This document shows positions 32,284 through 43,090 of a stretch of DNA of 64,000 bases, piece after piece. The notes below the pieces were generated by a model that was not told the origin of the DNA, did not search any database, and saw nothing but the letters and a program-made list of their open reading frames with translations. The translations under genes were made by a program, and so were the position numbers. Source of the stretch: Euwallacea fornicatus (taxonomy: Eukaryota; Arthropoda; Insecta; Coleoptera; Curculionidae); assembly GCF_040115645.1 (NCBI RefSeq), contig NC_089551.1, positions 4,650,001 to 4,714,000 on the forward strand, written 5' to 3'. How positions within the stretch are numbered: position 1 is the stretch's first letter; every line of letters starts with the position of its first letter.

Positions 32284-33796
32284 CAGGGTTTGCCATTACT
32301 CCGGCCTTGGTTCCTGGTGTCTTTATATAAGTATCAATACGAAATGTTTAGGACAGTACTCATTTATATTGGAAAGCTGCATGATTTAATAATATTTTTG
32401 TTTATACAGAGTGTTCCGTTTTCGCTGGACAGCATAAAGTTATAATTTTTTAAATAGCAACCCATAATTTTTTTTATGCCATTTGGTTAAACCTTAATTT
32501 AGAAGGAAAATACATTAAATATTTTTTAAATTGGTTGCAGCGTTGCCATATTAGAGAAATTTCTTTAAAAATGCAGCGTCAGAAAAAAATTATCACAAAA
32601 CTGGTGTTTTTTGAAATTTTGAAATTTGTTTTTGTAAAGTAGTAAATGAAAGTCAGAGGTACTTAAAAACTTTAAAACATTTTTTTAATGTACCATACTT
32701 TTTTTGTATAAGAGCGCTAATTTGCAAATTTTACAAATTGCTGAAACTCGTTTTTTTTAAATGGTACCCATGATTTTTTTCAAGTCCCTCTAATGTAGTT
32801 TTTAATTCTCTATTAATTTGCAATAACATCTTATCATCTAACATTTACAGTTATGGAGATATTTACAAAATTTCAATCAAATTGCAACAGGCATTATTAT
32901 AATTAACATTTACAGTTTTAGAGATACTTTTAAAGTAAACTTTAGTTAAACTAAAGAATAATAAAAAACAACAAAATAAAAAAAAAAAAGATATTAATTT
33001 AACAAGTACTCGAAATTTTGTCCGTTTTGATGTAGCAAGTCTTCGTCCTAAAGATTCGCGCACATTTCGAGTACTTGTTAAATTAATATCTTTTTTTTTT
33101 TTATTTTGTTGTTTTTTATTATTCTTTAGTTTAACTAAAGTTTACTTTAAAAGTATCTCTAAAACTGTAAATGTTAATTATAATAATGCCTGTTGCAATT
33201 TGATTGAAATTTTGTAAATATCTCCATAACTGTAAATGTTAGATGATAAGATGTTATTGCAAATTAATAGAGAATTAAAAACTACATTAGAGGGACTTGA
33301 AAAAAATCATGGGTACCATTTAAAAAAAACGAGTTTCAGCAATTTGTAAAATTTGCAAATTAGCGCTCTTATACAAAAAAAGTATGATACATTAAAAAAA
33401 TGTTTTAAAGTTTTTAAGTACCTCTGACTTTCATTTACTACTTTACAAAAACAAATTTCAAAATTTCAAAAAACACCAGTTTTGTGATAATTTTTTTCTG
33501 ACGCTGCATTTTTAAAGAAATTTCTCTAATATGGCAACGCTGCAACCAATTTAAAAAATATTTAATGTATTTTCCTTCTAAATTAAGGTTTAACCAAATG
33601 GCATAAAAAAAATTATGGGTTGCTATTTAAAAAATTATAACTTTATGCTGTCCAGCGAAAACGGAACACTCTGTATAAACAAAAATATTATTAAATCATG
33701 CAGCTTTCCAATATAAATGAGTACTGTCCTAAACATTTCGTATTGATACTTATACAAAGACACCAGGAACCAAGGCCGGAGTAATGGCGAACCCTG
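32284..33796. mobile_element. Near-perfect 1.5-kb palindromic transposon
   Basis: TA-flanked. The left arm 32,284-33,016 and right arm 33,064-33,796 are both 733 bp and reverse complements with about three mismatches seen (for example GGGTTTGCC against GGGTTCGCC) and no length differences, even in a 12-base homopolymer. The loop is 47 bp. Reading out of the loop on the minus strand gives HQNGQNFEYLL and a stop, the C-terminus of a DD41D transposase. The right arm begins with the codons of FEYLL. So both arms are copies of one 3' end. Inner CAGAGTG motifs lie 123 bp inside each end. Confidence 0.9.
32994..33063 (-). pseudogene. Last ~22 codons of a DD41D transposase at the palindrome centre
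   Basis: CANL, stop, DEDLLHQNGQNFEYLLN, stop. The pattern C-x(n)-NG-x-x-FE-x-LL is the conserved C-terminal signature seen in the other copies here (NGNQFEHLL, NGRNFENLL). Only this tail is left. It identifies the palindrome as a derivative of a DD41D element. Confidence 0.7.
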
Positions 33797-34150
33797 TATA
33801 TGTAAAGGTCAACGTTAAGGTCAAGGTAACATTTAACATGGCAAGTGGTAGCATCTGTGAAGGGAACGCTGGGACTTGTTTAGTTGACATACACGTACCT
33901 CTAATTGTCAGTCTGACTGCGGAAAATTAAAATTTCAATAGATTCTGCACGAATATGCATTAAAATATGAATTTCCTTTAAATATGAAGCTCGGTTTGGA
34001 TTGGGTCAGCTCTTCCCTTGGGCAACTTAAAATAGAATAGTTATCAAACTTCGAGTTCATCTAAATAATGAAATTATCACGGAAAATCACATGAAAAATG
34101 AGTTAGACATGCAGTGCGATTGCAGTGGTTCAAAATGTTGCTGAATTTGC
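33797..34150. other. Spacer before the mariner relic
   Basis: No mariner left end or N-terminal coding sequence could be found here. Unrecognised. Confidence 0.4.
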
Positions 34151-34786
34151 ATGAGTGAAATGCTGCTTGCCAGGCATAAAACAAAGGGTTTTTTGCATCG
34201 TGTAGTCACTGGGGATGAAAAATGGATCCATTATGATAACCCAAAGAAGAAGAAATCATGGGGTCCACCTGGCCATGTTTCAACATCAGTAGCCAAATCA
34301 AATATTCATGGAAAAAAACTCATGTTGTGTATTTGGTGGGATCAACTTGGTGTTGTATATTATGAGTTGCTCAAATCGAACGAAACTATTACTGGAACTC
34401 TCTACCGAACACAATTAATGAGATTGAGCCGAGCACTCAAGGAAAAACGCGCTCATTACTACTCTAGACATGACAAGATTATTCTCCTACATGATAATGC
34501 TCGTCCGCATGTTGCGGCACCGGTTAAAACCTATTTGGAAACACTTATTTGGGAAGTCCTACCCCACCCGCCATATTCACCAGACCTTGCCCCATCCGAC
34601 TACCACTTGTTTCGATCAATGGCACACGGTCTGTCTGAGCAGCGCTTTACATCATATGAAGATACCAAAAATTGGGTCGATTCATGGATAGCTTCAAAAG
34701 ATGAAGAGTTTTTTCGCCGTGGTATCCGAATGCTGCCAGAAAGATGGGAAAAAGTAGTGGCCGTTGATGGGCAATACTTTGAATAA
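34151..34786 (+). pseudogene. Mos1/mauritiana-like mariner transposase, N-terminally truncated, DDD intact
   Basis: An open frame of 211 codons matches the catalytic domain of DD34D mariners. The first aspartate is at residue 22 (VTGDEKWIHYDN), the second at 115 (LHDNARPH), the third at 150 (YSPDLAPSDYHLF), with exactly 34 residues between the last two. The C-terminus PERWEKVVAVDGQYFE is canonical. The DNA-binding half (~130 residues) is absent, with an in-frame stop just before the ATG. The 3' inverted repeat follows, ending CGCCG...TACCCCTAA-TA at about 34,862. No left repeat was found. The uninterrupted frame argues for recent loss of the 5' half. Confidence 0.9.
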
Positions 34787-34862
34787 AACGTAATATCCCG
34801 TTCTTTCACAATTAATTCCAATTTTTTTATAGAAAACGGCGGAAACTTATTTGTACCCCTAA
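34787..34862 (+). mobile_element. Mariner 3' end and terminal inverted repeat
   Basis: Follows the stop codon directly. The last ~28 bases (GGCGGAAACTTATTTGTACCCCTAA) are the right terminal repeat of a Mos1-related mariner, with TA at 34,863-34,864. It abuts the next DD41D relic, suggesting insertion into its end. Confidence 0.7.
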
Positions 34863-35464
34863 TACATTAAAAAAATATTTTGATCGAGTAAAGTCAGATT
34901 CGAAATCGCTTCGTTTTTAAGATACAGAGTATAATTATTTATTTTTTTAATATTTTAAAAACGGTTTGGATTAAGCACACGATATTAGGAATTCACTATG
35001 GTGAGATAATAACCATGCTCTGAAGTAGACAGATTATGTCCAGCTACACCAGAGGCGTCCCTGTGGCCATTCAACGGAATATTTGTAATTGGGAAAAAAA
35101 CTGTACGTTATTGACTTTTTAAATATGAATATGTTTTTTTGGTATTATATCAATTTGTAATGAAAAGTTTTAAAAGCAGTTAAGATAAAAAGTAATTTCC
35201 TAGTCCCATGCCTATCAAAAACTGATGTAGGTTTTCAAGTGCGACTTTTTAAAATTTTTCAGGAAGAATTAATTTATTCTTCTTTCAGTACAGCTAGAAG
35301 ACGTGGAGAAAAATATCTTTTGTCTAATTAGATCTGTCTGCAAATTAACGATTTTGACTGGAAGAAATGAGAGTCATATAACAACAAAATCCACTATCAC
35401 CTGGCGTTTTATGTAAATTCACGCGAATCAATATAAAATAGATAGAAAACAAATGATAAATATT

Positions 35465-36440
35465 TTATAACAAATTTTCAAAATTTCGGCCATTTTCCTC
35501 GACACAAGCATTGCACAGTCGATTCATGGATTGACGAATCCTATGGAAGGTGCCACGGGCGGTTTCTACGTGTATAAATGCTGACATTAACTTTTCGAAA
35601 AGTCCTTTTTGATCACGAATTGGTCTATTATAAACTGCTGTGAAATTCACTGTGTAAAGAAAGGGTGATTAGAGTAACACACACGAAAAAATTATAAAAG
35701 TATAAGAGTTGCAATTTAACGAAGGGGGAAGAAAACTAAAGCTTAGTGATGGTTACCGAACTTCTTAGACGCTTTATGAACGACTAAACACACGGAGATT
35801 AGGTCTATGTATATGAGTCTAAAAAGAACATAACTTAGGACCTAGACATAAACAGAAACAATATCCACTGCCTAAAGCAATCAATTACAAGAGTTTATCG
35901 GCAAAGAGGGTGACCTCAAGACATTTTTAATATTGTAATATTTAACATAAACTAACGATTTGATACATCCCTATGAAAAAACTCAAGTGGACTGAGTTCT
36001 GGGGAGCGAGGGGGCCGGGAAACCGGACTCTCTCTTCCAATCCATTGGTTGGCGGGTCACTGATGTACGTTTAAACCGAAACGGGGAAGGGCCCCACCGT
36101 GTCGATTATGAATTATGCCAGTCAACTTTATACGAAAATCGTAGCTGAATTTTTTTCGAAATCAATGCATGGAGATTTTTAACATAGCAGATGTGACTGT
36201 TTCCCTGTTAAAATAGTCATTACGTGTGAAACGTGCCTCATCGCAAAATAATACTCTTCATCTAAAGTTCATTTCGGTTAAATTCTGAGCCAAAAACCAC
36301 AAAATTATCCATGCTCTACATTCGTTGCTCTTGTTTTAACACATGTTTTATTGCGTTTGCGATGATAAAGGCATAACTCCCTTCAAAGCACATAGAAATT
36401 TACCATTAATGAGATATTTTAACATTTTCGATATATCGAA
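35465..36440 (-). pseudogene. DD41D transposase relic split by a solo LTR
   Basis: Minus strand, from high to low coordinates: LVFLAQNLTEMNF-like segment, VLFCDEARFTRNDYFNR (first aspartate kept), a degraded second region ('HGGALPRFGLNV'), NQWIGRESPVSRPPRSPELSPLEFF (third aspartate changed to glutamate). The LTR comes next, and then NRPIRDQKGLFEKL...CNACVEENGRNFENLL at 35,640-35,465. Several frameshifts and stops occur. The N-terminal domain is missing. Confidence 0.75.
35636..35947 (+). mobile_element. Solo LTR, 312 bp, with 5-bp target duplication
   Basis: Starts TGCTGTGAAATT, ends ATTTAACA, flanked by TAAAC on both sides (35,631-35,635 and 35,948-35,952), the TG...CA ends and 5-bp duplication expected of gypsy- or BEL-type LTRs. 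It interrupts a transposase frame exactly, so the insert limits are certain. TATAAAAG at 35,693-35,700 could be the LTR promoter if it reads on the plus strand. No internal retroelement region remains, implying LTR-LTR recombination. Confidence 0.75.
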
Positions 36441-36443
36441 TTA

Positions 36444-36770
36444 CTGGAAAGTTTCTTCGGCGTCTAGACATTTTTGGCTATTTTTTTTTTGTAGTTTATA
36501 GCGACGACTAGTTTTTCCATCATTAAGGTGAACTATGGCTAATTCAAGGTAGTCTACGAAGTTGGAGTCGTCCTCAAAAAACGGATTTTTCTCGTCAATG
36601 AGTCGTGGTAGCGTTGTTGGAGCAACCGTCCAACAACTTTTTAGGGCTATTTTTACATCGCTGGACATAAATATACTTATGCGAAATACCTGGGATGTCA
36701 TAGAAACTTTGGTTTGACCGTGCAATGGAATAAGCAAATCACGAAACAGCTTAAAGTTCAGATCAAGTCA
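36444..36770 (-). other. Unrecognised open frame of ~108 codons
   Basis: From a stop near 36,768 to the stop at 36,441 the minus strand is open, reading LDLNFKLFRDLLIPLHGQTK, then SSDVKIALKSCW and VDYLELAIVHLNDGKTSRR. There is no ATG at the start of the frame. Composition is protein-like. No family recognised. It directly follows the DD41D relic. Confidence 0.3.
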
Positions 36771-38191
36771 CATCCATCTCCCAAAAGTTTTCACTTGGAG
36801 TTCCGAAGTTTGCTTTAGACATATGATGTGCCTGTTATTTCAATTCGGGGATGAAATATTTCTATTCATTATAGTTCCGCTCAATTTCCATATTGAAATA
36901 GTGGATAAATTCGCATTCGATGGGAAAATTAAATATATTTGCCCATGGTTAGAGTCAAAGATAGGCGGAAACGAGGTATAGAGAATGTAAGAATTAATTT
37001 AAATGTTGATTAACCACTTTAGTGCGGTTTCCAGCTTCAAAATGATGTCAAGATGATTTCTAGCTTATTCGTCGAAAAACAAGAAAAGAAATTGCAGCAA
37101 GCTGCACGCATTTGCTGGATGTCTATGTCCTATAAGTAGCAGCAAAGACGAATGACTTTTTGTGAGAAAAATAATGGTTTTCCTTCTTCCCATTTCCTTG
37201 CAAATCAAGCTTCAGATATTCTCATTTTGCCCCCTTTTAAATGATTTTGATACATTATTCTCTCTGCATTATCGTTTTTATTTATCGAGAAATCGCGGCT
37301 TGGTGCGTCAAATCAGATTAATGTGAGCTCGCCACCGCATTTCCATTTCCTTTATCATGATCGGGACACAAAAAATCATGCATTCCTGGGGGTATCGTGT
37401 TATATGATATTTCAAAGGAATTTATTTCACTTATTAACTTATCTCCGAGACACCGTCGCTTCACATCCTCAACAGGACACCCTGTAGTATATTTACTTAG
37501 CTTTACTGTCGAGGTGTATTAAATTGAAAAGAAAAACCTTTTATAAGAACATAAAATATGAATAGCGTGTCACTCTAATTTAATTCGTTTCAAAATGATG
37601 TCCGCGAAACTGCAAGCTAGCATTAAGTCGGATTCCCACGAGGCAAGATTTGGTACGTGACTTGCGGCGTCACGAGTCGAGGGAATAGAAAAGATCGGCT
37701 ATCCTTAGCTTACAATTTATTAGATGTTTGTTCATAGTTCATACACATTGCGGTCAGCAGTGCTTTCCACACTCAACGGCCAGCTTGTATAGGTTGACCT
37801 GATGAATCAAATGTTGTTGAGACAATAAAAATCTTCGTCCAAAGAGACAACTGTGGCATAAAATGTTATGAGTTGTGGTCCATCGAAAGACTTTCAGCTA
37901 GTTTGAGAAGCTAGTGCCCAAAGATTTCAAGATGCCATTTTTAAGCTTCACGGAGTTGTGAACTTCGACAACCGGCAATTAAAAAATTGCAGACTTTAGC
38001 ATGTTACTCTATTAATTAAGCTGAACTTATTTTTCAATTATCTCTCTCAACACCCTGTATAATACGCGGAAAAAGATCGGGCTAAAGGCAAACATCTAAG
38101 TGATATACACACATCGGGGAATTCCAAGGATACTTTTAAAAAAGTATAAAATCGATAAGAAGTAATTTCTTCAATTGTATATTACACTGTA
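36771..38191. other. Unrecognised stretch with two unpaired right-end motifs
   Basis: GGACACCCTG-TA near 37,484 and ACACCCTG-TA near 38,058 look like right ends of CAGGGTG transposons without left partners. A minus-strand QFRGHHFETN before a stop near 37,580 hints at a transposase C-terminus but is too short to call. Confidence 0.4.
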
Positions 38192-39011
38192 CAGGGTGTT
38201 CGGATTTGAAATGTTTTAACAGGAAAATCTCACTTCTCGGTTAGATAGGGAAAAACTAGCATACATGTCAATAGCTCGATTTTTGAGAAAATATTAATGG
38301 TGAAAACCGTATTTAGAAATTTTTACAGTCCACAGTGCTAGAGGGCATTTTCAAATTTGAATCATTTTTAAAATTCCTCACAACTTTTTTGTTTATAACA
38401 ATACTGAAGTAAAATAAAAACATTCTTAATGCACTTTTTCGATATGATTCCAGTGGCGTGCTTTTGCAATTTATAAAATTATGGAAGCTTCAAAAATTTA
38501 GACCACAACATTACAATCATTTAAATGAAGATAACAAAATCGAAGAAAAAAATGTAATTGGAGAAGTTTTAGAAGATCCAAACATATCGCTTATTTTTGA
38601 AAATAACTATAGACATACTTACATTGTTGAAAATGGTTAAAATGGACCTTTTTTGAAGTAATTGCCGACTGTGATTTTTATTAAAAATGAAAAAGTTACG
38701 TCGGTTTCTGACAAAATGGTATTTTGTAGCGAAAAATCAAGCACGCCACTGGAATCAAATCGATAAAGTGCATTAGGAATGTCTTTGCTTTGCTTCAATA
38801 TTGTCATAAACAAAAAAGTTATGAGGAATTTTGAGAATGGCCGAAATGTGAAAAACGCCCTCTAACGCCGTGGATTGTAAAAATATGAAAATACGATTTT
38901 CTCCATTAATATTCTTTCAAAAACCGAGCTTTTGACATGTATGCTAGTTTTTCCCTGTCTAGCCGGGACATGGGATTTTCCTGTCAAAACACTCCAAATC
39001 CGCACACCCTG
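38192..39011. mobile_element. Foldback MITE, 820 bp
   Basis: TA-CAGGGTGTTCGGATTTG is mirrored by CAAATCCGCACACCCTG-TA. The arms run about 275 bp (CATACATGTCAATAGCTCG against CGAGCTTTTGACATGTATG; GATTCCAGTGGCGTGCTT against AAGCACGCCACTGGAATC). There is no transposase. A 60-codon frame in the centre has no motif. Confidence 0.8.
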
Positions 39012-39115
39012 TATTATATTAGTGTAAGTCTTCACTTTGTGTATATATTTCAATTGATTGAGAAAAATCTAAAAATAAGTCATTCTCTTGCGGATGTGAA
39101 AAAGTTGCTGAGTGC

Positions 39116-40064
39116 ATGGAGGTTTCCCAAAGTGTCAAATCAACCGATTATGGAGGCTCTTTAGGGGAACTGGAGCTCCGTCTGAACAATATCCAGGAGG
39201 TGGATGCATTACACCCGGAAAATAAATTTTTCGTTTTGACAGCTAGAAGGCCATCTCCAATTACGGCATCTGAATTGATTGCAGAATTGCATTGGGCACA
39301 CTGTGTGACTATAAGCCAAAATGCTGTTGGAAATCGTTTACGTGAAGTCAATCTTCATAGCCGAAGATCATTGGGATATCCAACTCTATCCAAAAGCAAT
39401 CACGCTGCAAAATTGCAGTGGTATCAAAAATATCGACATTGCAATGGAATCGATTTGACTACAGTTTTATACACTGACGAATCGAGATTTCGATTTCACC
39501 CAGATTCTTACCGAACGAAAATGTGGAGACGATCTGAAAATGTTGAACGTTTACGACACATCCAAGAAAGTTATTCATATAGAAGTAGAGCAATAATGGT
39601 ATAGGCCGAAATAATAATTGACGGCCGAACCGACCTCTTTGTTCCAAATCGATTCCTATAAGCTCGACAATACATCGATGTCATTCTTGACACTACAGTC
39701 CGACAATTTGCTGGCTCTGTTGGTCAAAACCGTCATCTTATGCATGATGTTGCTCGTCCACTGGTAATGTGAAAGACCGGTTGACCAACGAATGAATCGT
39801 CGCATCGCTATGGCCAGCACAATCTCCAGATTTGAATCCAATTGAGCAGGTCTGGGACATACTTAAAAAAAGAGTTTCGTCACATATGGCTAAGATTCAC
39901 CGTGCATTTCGATTTTTGTCAGAGGAATGAGGCAGAATGCCACAAGTTGAAATTAACAATAATATTTTTACTATGGACGACAACATTAGGGCAGTAATAA
40001 ATAACCGTGGAGGCCATGTTTTGTATCAGATTTCATCATTTTTGGCCGCTGGGAAGTTTTGCTA
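39116..40064 (+). pseudogene. Tc1-like (DD34E) transposase relic
   Basis: 39,116-39,604 is open for 162 codons. Family similarity begins about residue 25 and includes the second DNA-binding segment (ITASELIAELHWAHCVTIS...VGNRLREVNLHSR) and VLYTDESRFRFHPD with the first aspartate. Beyond the stop it continues in shifted frames: RQYIDVILDTTVRQFAGSV, LMHDVARPLVM (family MHDNARPH, aspartate kept), LNPIEQVWD (glutamate kept) and a C-terminal AVINNRGGHVLY. Both spacing and order fit a DD34E Tc1-like enzyme, different from the DD41D elements. Terminal repeats were not identified. Confidence 0.85.
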
Positions 40065-40970
40065 AGTTGAAAGAAGGATGTTTTTAGCTACATTTACGAC
40101 TGATGAGTAAGTCAATATAATTTAGAAATCTGCTAACAAAAAGCTTAGTTTTGTTGTGTGTGAAATATCTTCTAACAGTATAAATGGTTTTTCTAATAAA
40201 TTTTGATAGAGGTCTCATCTACATATTTACAAAAAAATCCTCGGTCTTTTCCGATGCGTCTATTTATGCATGTCTTTATTGAAAAATGGGCATATCATAA
40301 CCCCAATTTATTCTATTCTCAACATTCAGTTACACGAAACAAATTCAACAGTTGAGGTATTGCCGGGATATAACTTTTTTCAATTTACTACTGTTTAGAA
40401 CTGAGTAATCGAAATATTTGGCCCCCGGCACAGTGAGTAACCCAATTTATTAACAATCGTTTAAATTGACCCTTAAGACTGGTCGTCTCTGCTAGCCGAT
40501 GAAGCAGATACAGGAAGTCAGTTAGGAGAAATTAAATCATCCTCAATTTCTTTCATTTCTGGCAAACGCTAACTATCTGCTAATAGGCCATGTTGTTGCA
40601 CAGTCTAGACGAATTGAATCGATTATTTCCGAAATTGCTTAAGTGGATTTTTGTGTTTTGCGAAAAAGGAAAGAAACTTTCACTTTGAAATAACTGACGA
40701 CAATTCTTATGTAAGAATAAGAAAATGGTAAGCGGTTGAATAGGGAGTGAAGTGGCCTTTTGCCCACGAAAGAAAAGAATGAGGTGTCCCGTTCGAAGAA
40801 AATGTTTTTTGGCACTTTTGCGTCGGTCCAGTTCAATTTATTTTGCAGAACGCCCTGTAGATAAGCATCAAAGTTGAAATTGAGAAGAATGAAGTGCGAC
40901 GTTTTGATTTCCCATTGGAAAAATTCCGGTGTCTTACCTTTGTTAGTTCCACTATAACAATTTTTTTATA
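40065..40970. other. Unrecognised stretch, one unpaired right end
   Basis: GAACGCCCTG-TA near 40,860 resembles a right end. The minus frame over it (40,639-40,836) has no motif. Confidence 0.4.
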
Positions 40971-43088
40971 CAGGGTGTCCCGGAATGAGGGGGTCAACGC
41001 TTAACCACATATTCCTTGGTCAAAAATATATCGATTCATGGTGATATACTTATATACGAAATTGTCTCCTTCTGGAGATACAAGCTCTTAAAGTCTCACT
41101 TTTTTTTAAAGTTTTGCAGATAAGTCGAAAATGGTTAGATAGATTTCTACGAAATTTGGTGTATAATCTTTCTGCTTCTCGGGGCACATTCGACGGAGCT
41201 TATTATGGTAAAACCACCAGGGGTAGTGGTCAATTGCTGCAAGGTCGAATGTTAAATACACCAGAACTTTGTTATTCGTTCAAGCTGACGGTTGGTTTTT
41301 TTTTAAATGAAATTCCCGGTCAGTTACGCATCTTTTTTTTTTTATCTCTTATTGAATTTTGATTGGAGCCTCCATTAGACGAAAAAAATTAAAATTGTTG
41401 ATAATGTCAGTCAATACATATCCTCCAAAAGGAAATAAAAACATACATTTCAATAAACCATTCATTTCATATGTGCTCAACGTGACCACCCCGTTCTCGA
41501 ATACAGAGATTCACGCGTCGAAGAAAATGAAATTTTAATCTCCCCAACATCATTGGATCATTGCGCATTCCATCAGCTGCTTGCAAAATTCTATTTCTTA
41601 GGTGGTCTTCATTTTGAATAGGAACAGCATATACACGAGATTTTAGCGTGCCCCAAATGGAAAAGTCGCAGGGAGTTAGATCTGGAGATCTAGGTGGGCA
41701 TTGAAGAGGAGCATCATTTCCTCTGCCTATCCAACGTTCTGGGAGTTGCTCGTGGAGATAATACCTAACGTTTAATCCAAAATGAGCAGGAGCCCCATCC
41801 TGCTGAAACCACATTTCGCCTCGAACTTCTAGGGACATTTTTTCAAATAACCCCAACAAATCATTTTGGAGAATTTGGAGGTAACTAATGACTTTAAGAG
41901 CACGGGGCAAAGAACATGGACCAACTAAATGGTCTCCTATAACACCAATCCAAACATTTACCCGAATCTCTCGCTGGTAATGCTTAACAGCAGTAGCATG
42001 AGGATTTCCTTCTGCGTAGACATGCTCATTATGTAAGTTGAAGATACCCGTTCGAGTGAAGAATGATTCATTCGTAAATAAAATTTTATTAACAAAACGG
42101 GGATCAAGTCGTTGATGATTCTTTATGGTTCGACAAAAATTCAAGCGAAGTGGATAGTCGGTTTCTTTCATATCTTGAACTGCCTGAAGATGAAAGGGAC
42201 GAATTGATTGTTCTCTTGTTGTTCTATGCACTGATGTTTTTGGAGTATTAAGTTGAAGTTCTAGTCTTCTTATGCTATTACGAGCATTCTGCTCCAGATT
42301 CTCCAAAATTTCTTCTTCCCGTTTTACCGGTAGTGCCTTATAGCGCCCACATAGGTAACGTTGAGTAGCAAAGTTGCCAGTTTCGAGGGGGTTTCTCTCC
42401 AATTGCGCAAAAATTTTCCAGTTTGGAGTTTGCCGATTCAGAAATCTTTCCGCATAAACTCCAACACTGTTACGATAATTTCCCTGACAAAATCCCAATG
42501 TGAGCAACATATCTGTTTTTTCTCGAAACGTATACATTTTTTAATATTTTCTTAAAATCTGGCAAATTTAATCAATCAAATGCAGTCACTAACATTATCA
42601 AGCTTTGCCGGCGTTCATTGTTAATTACTCAACGTAGGCGTCGCATTCCTTGTAACTTGTTTTCCAGAAATCAAAATAATTTTTTTTTCGTCTAATGGAG
42701 GCTCCAAATCAAAATTCAATAAGAGATAAAAAAGTTGCGTAACTGACCGGGAATTTTATTTTTTTTTAAATCCAACAGTCTGCATGAACGAATAACAAAG
42801 TTCTGGCGTATTTAACATTCGACCTTGCAGCAATTGACCACTACCCCTGGTGGTTTTACCATAATAAGCCGCGTCGAATGTGCTCCGAGAAGCAGAAAGA
42901 TTATACACTAAATTTCGTAGAAATCTATCTAACCGTTTTCGATTTATCTGCAAAACTTAAAAAGAAAGTGAGACTTTAAGAGCTTGTATCTCCAGAAGGA
43001 GAAAATTTCGTATATCACCATGAATCGATATATTTTTAACCAAGGAATATGTGGTTAAGCGTTGACCCCCTTATTCTGGGATGCCCTG
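40971..43088 (-). mobile_element. DD41D element with ~415-bp terminal repeats, 2.12 kb
   Basis: TA at 40,969-40,970 and 43,089-43,090. Inverted repeats about 40,971-41,388 and 42,672-43,088, roughly 94% identical by eye, starting CAGGGTGTCCCGGAATGAGG. The mirrored short frames at 41,114-41,362 and 42,756-42,953 are only the two strands of this repeat. A single uninterrupted transposase frame lies between. The element is structurally complete. Confidence 0.9.
41467..42537 (-). CDS. DD41D-type transposase, full-length frame, first catalytic Asp changed to Asn
   Basis: A 356-residue open frame from ATG at 42,537. The N-terminus KTDMLLTLGFCQGNYRNSV and AERFLNRQTPNWKIF fit the family's first helix-turn-helix. 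A second DNA-binding segment lies at about residues 85-115 (NSIRRLELQLNTPKTSVHR). The catalytic domain has N156 (LFTNESFF) where the family has aspartate, then D247 (QQDGAPAHFGLNVR) and D291 (SPDLTPCDFSIWG). Spacing between the last two is 43 residues because of a two-residue insertion (GRGNDAPLQCPP for GRGGPIEWPP). It ends ERGGHVEHI. DDE/D enzymes need the first aspartate for metal binding, so this protein is probably inactive though otherwise intact. No intron is needed. Confidence 0.85.
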   Translation of the reverse strand: MYTFREKTDMLLTLGFCQGNYRNSVGVYAERFLNRQTPNWKIFAQLERNPLETGNFATQRYLCGRYKALPVKREEEILENLEQNARNSIRRLELQLNTPKTSVHRTTREQSIRPFHLQAVQDMKETDYPLRLNFCRTIKNHQRLDPRFVNKILFTNESFFTRTGIFNLHNEHVYAEGNPHATAVKHYQREIRVNVWIGVIGDHLVGPCSLPRALKVISYLQILQNDLLGLFEKMSLEVRGEMWFQQDGAPAHFGLNVRYYLHEQLPERWIGRGNDAPLQCPPRSPDLTPCDFSIWGTLKSRVYAVPIQNEDHLRNRILQAADGMRNDPMMLGRLKFHFLRRVNLCIRERGGHVEHI

Positions 43089-43090
43089 TA

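Larger units (their letters stand above)
34870..36440 (-). mobile_element. Second copy of the 25,919-28,116 family, broken by a solo LTR
   Basis: 34,870-35,470 aligns with 25,985-26,600 (TCTGCAAATTAACGATTTTGAC, AACAAATGATAAATATTTTATAACA). Coding sequence in minus orientation follows from 35,465 to about 36,440, interrupted by the LTR at 35,636-35,947. The first ~80 bp of the outer end are missing where the mariner abuts. No right arm was found, so the element is truncated. Confidence 0.75.

Noticed and set aside
37575..37640. Possible transposase C-terminus QFRGHHFETN
   Set aside because: Only ten residues fit. Upstream sequence shows no other family motif.
41114..42953. Two similar protein-like frames facing each other (41,114-41,362 plus, 42,756-42,953 minus)
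   Set aside because: They are the two strands of the element's terminal inverted repeat. Similarity follows from the repeat, with no family motif.
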